From assembly GCA_003456035.1 (NCBI GenBank), contig DMPJ01000424.1, positions 1,935-7,916 on the forward strand: 5,982 nucleotides of DNA, in the 5' to 3' direction. Position 1 is the stretch's first letter. Every line of letters begins with the position of its first letter. This document shows, in pieces, positions 4,059 to 5,982 of this stretch. The translations under genes were made by a program, and so were the position numbers. The stretch is from Planktothrix sp. UBA8402. GTDB lineage: Bacteria; Cyanobacteriota; Cyanobacteriia; Cyanobacteriales; Microcoleaceae. Below the pieces are notes generated by a model. That model was not told the origin of the DNA and did no database searches. It saw only the letters and a program-made list of their open reading frames with translations.

Positions 4059-5651
4059 TTACATCAAGGGTCGATAGACGCGAAAATCTATATTGGGGAA
4101 GATATTATCAATGGCTTCCACCTTTTCCAGCCAACCGGAATCAACTTTGCCAATTTTGATATCTTCGTAAATTTTATTAAATCGCATCAGGTGGGAACGG
4201 GTACGACGCACGGCGTAGGGGGTCATAGTTCCCGAACTCATGATAAATGCCCAGTCGGAAGACTGTGCTAATAATAATTCCCGCGCCGCTTGATTAAGTG
4301 CGCGTAACTCCAGGTCGCCTCTAGGTTCTCGACCCGCCATTTTAATCATTCGTTCGGCGGCTTTGTGGAGATGGGGATAAATCCAAGAATTGGTATGATT
4401 GAGCCAATATTCATGGAATCCCTTATATCCCCAACTGGACTGGGCGGGATGACAGACTTGTTGAGTCGGATAGGCTTGAAGATAATCCGCTAAATGGGTC
4501 ATGGCATAAACCTTTTGATTTTCCCAGGTTTTGCGGAATAATTGATCCAGAAACGAAGGCCCTTCATACCACCAATGTCCGAATAGTTCGGCATCGTAGG
4601 GAGATACAATAATCGGGGGACGCTGCATAATTCCATGCAGATGTTCAACTTGGCGCTCGCGGTTAAATACAAAGTCCGCCGCGTGTTCGCTGGTTTTGGC
4701 TTTTGCCCAATAGGGGTCATAAAGTTCCTTCTCTCCCAGTCCCAGACCCCGACCCGTAATTTTGTAATACTTAATTCCGGTATTTTTGCGTTGACCATTG
4801 GGCATAATATAGGGCTTAATATACTCATATTCGGCTTCCCAGCCCAAATCCTTATAAAATTCTCGGTATTCCGCCGCCCCGGGATAACCAACTTCCGAAG
4901 ACCAAACTTGCTGAGAAGATTCGTTATCCCGGGCAAATGCAGCCACACCAGATTCTGTATAGATGGGGGAATAAGTGCCAAAACGGGGACGGGGACGGGC
5001 GTAGAGAATCCCATGACCATCGGTGAGAAAATACCGAATTCCGGCATCGGCTAACATTCGTTCTAGGCCATTATAATAGGCACATTCGGGCAACCAAATC
5101 CCCCGAGGACGACGGCCAAAGGTTTCTTCATAGTGTTGACAGGCGACCTCAATTTGTCCCCAAACTGCTTGGGGATACATATTCATTAGGGGTAAATAGC
5201 CATGAGTCGCACCGCAGGTGATAATTTCTAAATTATTGGTATCTTGAAATTGTTTAAAAGCCGTGACTAAATCACCTTGATAGCGTTCCCAAAGTTTGCG
5301 GGCGTCCTGCCATTCTTCAGCATAATGTTCAGCGAGGTAACGAAGATGAGGGGTTTTTTGATAACGATCAATTTCCTGTTCTATTAACTCTTGGAGTAGA
5401 GTTAGGTGTTGATCATATCGTTCTTGGAGGAGCGGGTCTCGCAACATCGACACCAGCGGCGGAGTCAAACTCATGGTGATTTTGAAGTCAATCCCGTCCC
5501 GCTTCAACCCTTCAAACATTTTGATTAAAGGGATGTAGGTTTCGGTAATTGCTTCAAATAGCCATTCTTCCTCTAATACATAGTCACTTTCGGGATGGCG
5601 GACAAAAGGAAGATGGGCATGGAGAACCAGGGCGAGATAGCCAATAGCCAT
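4059..5651 (-). CDS. GH57 1,4-alpha-glucan branching enzyme (DUF1957 type)
   Basis: This 530-residue protein has the five conserved regions of glycoside hydrolase family 57: HAHLPF (11-16), GATHGYLP (147-154), GIWLPECAY (184-192), SPYDAELFGHWWYEG (350-364) and SSWGYKGFHEYWL (405-417). By family knowledge, Glu189 in WLPE is the catalytic nucleophile and Asp353 in SPYD the acid/base. Both are present. The length and the C-terminal helical domain fit branching enzymes of this family, which cut alpha-1,4 glucan chains and reattach them by alpha-1,6 bonds during glycogen synthesis in the cytoplasm. Other GH57 activities such as amylase or 4-alpha-glucanotransferase are less likely given the overall pattern. 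No signal peptide is seen; the hydrophobic N-terminus is the first barrel strand. The ATG at 5651 puts the HxH motif at the usual distance; no Shine-Dalgarno or clear promoter is visible. It is on the same strand as the gif genes but separated by 267 bp with an element and a promoter, so it is not in their operon. Confidence 0.9.
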   Translation of the reverse strand: MAIGYLALVLHAHLPFVRHPESDYVLEEEWLFEAITETYIPLIKMFEGLKRDGIDFKITMSLTPPLVSMLRDPLLQERYDQHLTLLQELIEQEIDRYQKTPHLRYLAEHYAEEWQDARKLWERYQGDLVTAFKQFQDTNNLEIITCGATHGYLPLMNMYPQAVWGQIEVACQHYEETFGRRPRGIWLPECAYYNGLERMLADAGIRYFLTDGHGILYARPRPRFGTYSPIYTESGVAAFARDNESSQQVWSSEVGYPGAAEYREFYKDLGWEAEYEYIKPYIMPNGQRKNTGIKYYKITGRGLGLGEKELYDPYWAKAKTSEHAADFVFNRERQVEHLHGIMQRPPIIVSPYDAELFGHWWYEGPSFLDQLFRKTWENQKVYAMTHLADYLQAYPTQQVCHPAQSSWGYKGFHEYWLNHTNSWIYPHLHKAAERMIKMAGREPRGDLELRALNQAARELLLAQSSDWAFIMSSGTMTPYAVRRTRSHLMRFNKIYEDIKIGKVDSGWLEKVEAIDNIFPNIDFRVYRPLM

Positions 5652-5658
5652 AGGGATT

Positions 5659-5799
5659 TAATGGAAATACGCTTGTTATCGGAGCTAGATAATTTTTCAA
5701 TATTTTAAGATTTTAAAACGAAAGGGTAAAATCCGAATGTTATTTTTAACACCCTTAACTCCTTGTCGTAGATTAAGCTAAATCAAAATATTTCCATTA
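5659..5799. repeat. distant 11-bp inverted repeat upstream of the GH57 gene
   Basis: TAATGGAAATA (5659-5669) and TATTTCCATTA (5789-5799) are perfect complements 119 bp apart. The left copy lies 8-18 bases before the GH57 start codon. It could be a pair of binding sites or simply a chance match in A+T-rich DNA. Confidence 0.3.
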
Positions 5800-5918
5800 T
5801 CTTGAGACTTGCGTAATTTAATCATGGTCTAATATCTTAACCCCTGAGCATTTTGATTGAGTTTTTGATTGTATCCCGCTTCTGTATTGCCCAGAAAGAA
5901 AAAAGATCTAAAAAAAGC

Positions 5919-5947
5919 TTGCATCCTCTAAGGGGTTGTGCTACATT
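5919..5947 (+). promoter_or_regulatory. tRNA promoter
   Basis: TTGCAT (5919-5924), a 17-bp spacer and TACATT (5942-5947) are arranged as a sigma-70 promoter, and TGC (5939-5941) directly before the -10 gives the extended form. Transcription would begin near 5954, about five bases before the tRNA, so only a very short leader would need to be removed. Confidence 0.5.
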
Positions 5948-5958
5948 AATAAATTGTC

Positions 5959-5982
5959 GGACGCATAGCTCAGTTGGTTAGA
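5959..5982 (+). tRNA. 5' end of a tRNA gene, cut by the window edge (possibly tRNA-Val)
   Basis: The last 24 bases fit the start of a bacterial tRNA: a seven-base acceptor strand GGACGCA, then TA at positions 8-9, the D-stem GCTC, and a D-loop AGTTGGTTA with the invariant GG. The anticodon is outside the window. The sequence resembles the cyanobacterial tRNA-Val(GAC) that I remember, but the identity cannot be proved here. Confidence 0.8.

Larger units (their letters stand above)
5652..5958. other. intergenic region between the GH57 gene and a tRNA
   Basis: No convincing gene is found on either strand. The region is A+T-rich. It contains an 11-bp perfect inverted repeat (5659-5669 and 5789-5799), a short direct repeat TTTTGATTG (5851-5859 and 5863-5871) and the tRNA promoter at its right end. 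The GH57 promoter should lie in its left part on the minus strand, but I found no -35/-10 pair good enough to name. Confidence 0.5.

Noticed and set aside
4499..5054. Long open frames on both strands inside the GH57 gene
   Set aside because: They overlap conserved catalytic regions of the GH57 enzyme and show no protein-like composition, so they are shadows.

Overview
The window looks like chromosomal DNA from a filamentous, Oscillatoria-type cyanobacterium. It is A+T-rich and carries three HIP1 octamers (GCGATCGC at 29-36, 827-834 and 3189-3196). It also has short heptanucleotide tandem repeats of the kind known from filamentous cyanobacteria, a perfect palindrome AGAAACCCGGTTTCT, and several protein families that are confined to or typical of cyanobacteria. 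The genus cannot be fixed from sequence alone.

Left part (1-2958, all + strand). The end of an unrecognised, highly charged coiled-coil protein (1-396) is followed by a good promoter (TAGGCA-N17-TATAAT, 414-442). That promoter reads into a two-gene unit: a small sigma-70-like protein of a cyanobacterial family (475-1179) and a DUF1822 protein (1191-2525), 11 nt apart with a Shine-Dalgarno overlapping the first stop codon. After this pair come two facing heptamer arrays (2529-2607). The last repeat unit runs straight into an extended -10 element that probably drives a small single-span membrane protein of unknown function (2695-2958).

Middle part (2959-4058). A gene-poor stretch holds the N-terminal remnant of an antitoxin-like gene (minus strand, 2964-3062), palindromes and a third heptamer array. 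It is followed by two tandem minus-strand genes for small, arginine-rich proteins that I recognise as glutamine synthetase inactivating factors of the IF7/GifA type (3321-3509 and 3600-3791). A full NtcA box (TGTA-N8-TACA, 3870-3885) lies over the presumed -35 of their promoter, and a terminator hairpin with a T-tract follows the distal copy. This is a nitrogen-control module: when nitrogen is plentiful NtcA should leave the promoter, IF7 is made, and glutamine synthetase is shut off. Just upstream of the promoter is a 122-bp MITE-like element with 23-bp perfect inverted ends.

Right part (4059-5982). A complete GH57 1,4-alpha-glucan branching enzyme (minus strand, 4059-5651) is followed by about 300 bp without a gene. 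At the very edge, a promoter (TTGCAT-N17-TACATT with an extended -10) precedes the first 24 nt of a tRNA gene. The most interesting items are the duplicated IF7 genes with their control signals, the repeat-built promoter at 2529-2614, the MITE-like element and the antitoxin remnant. I see no CRISPR array, no phage genes and no intact transposase.
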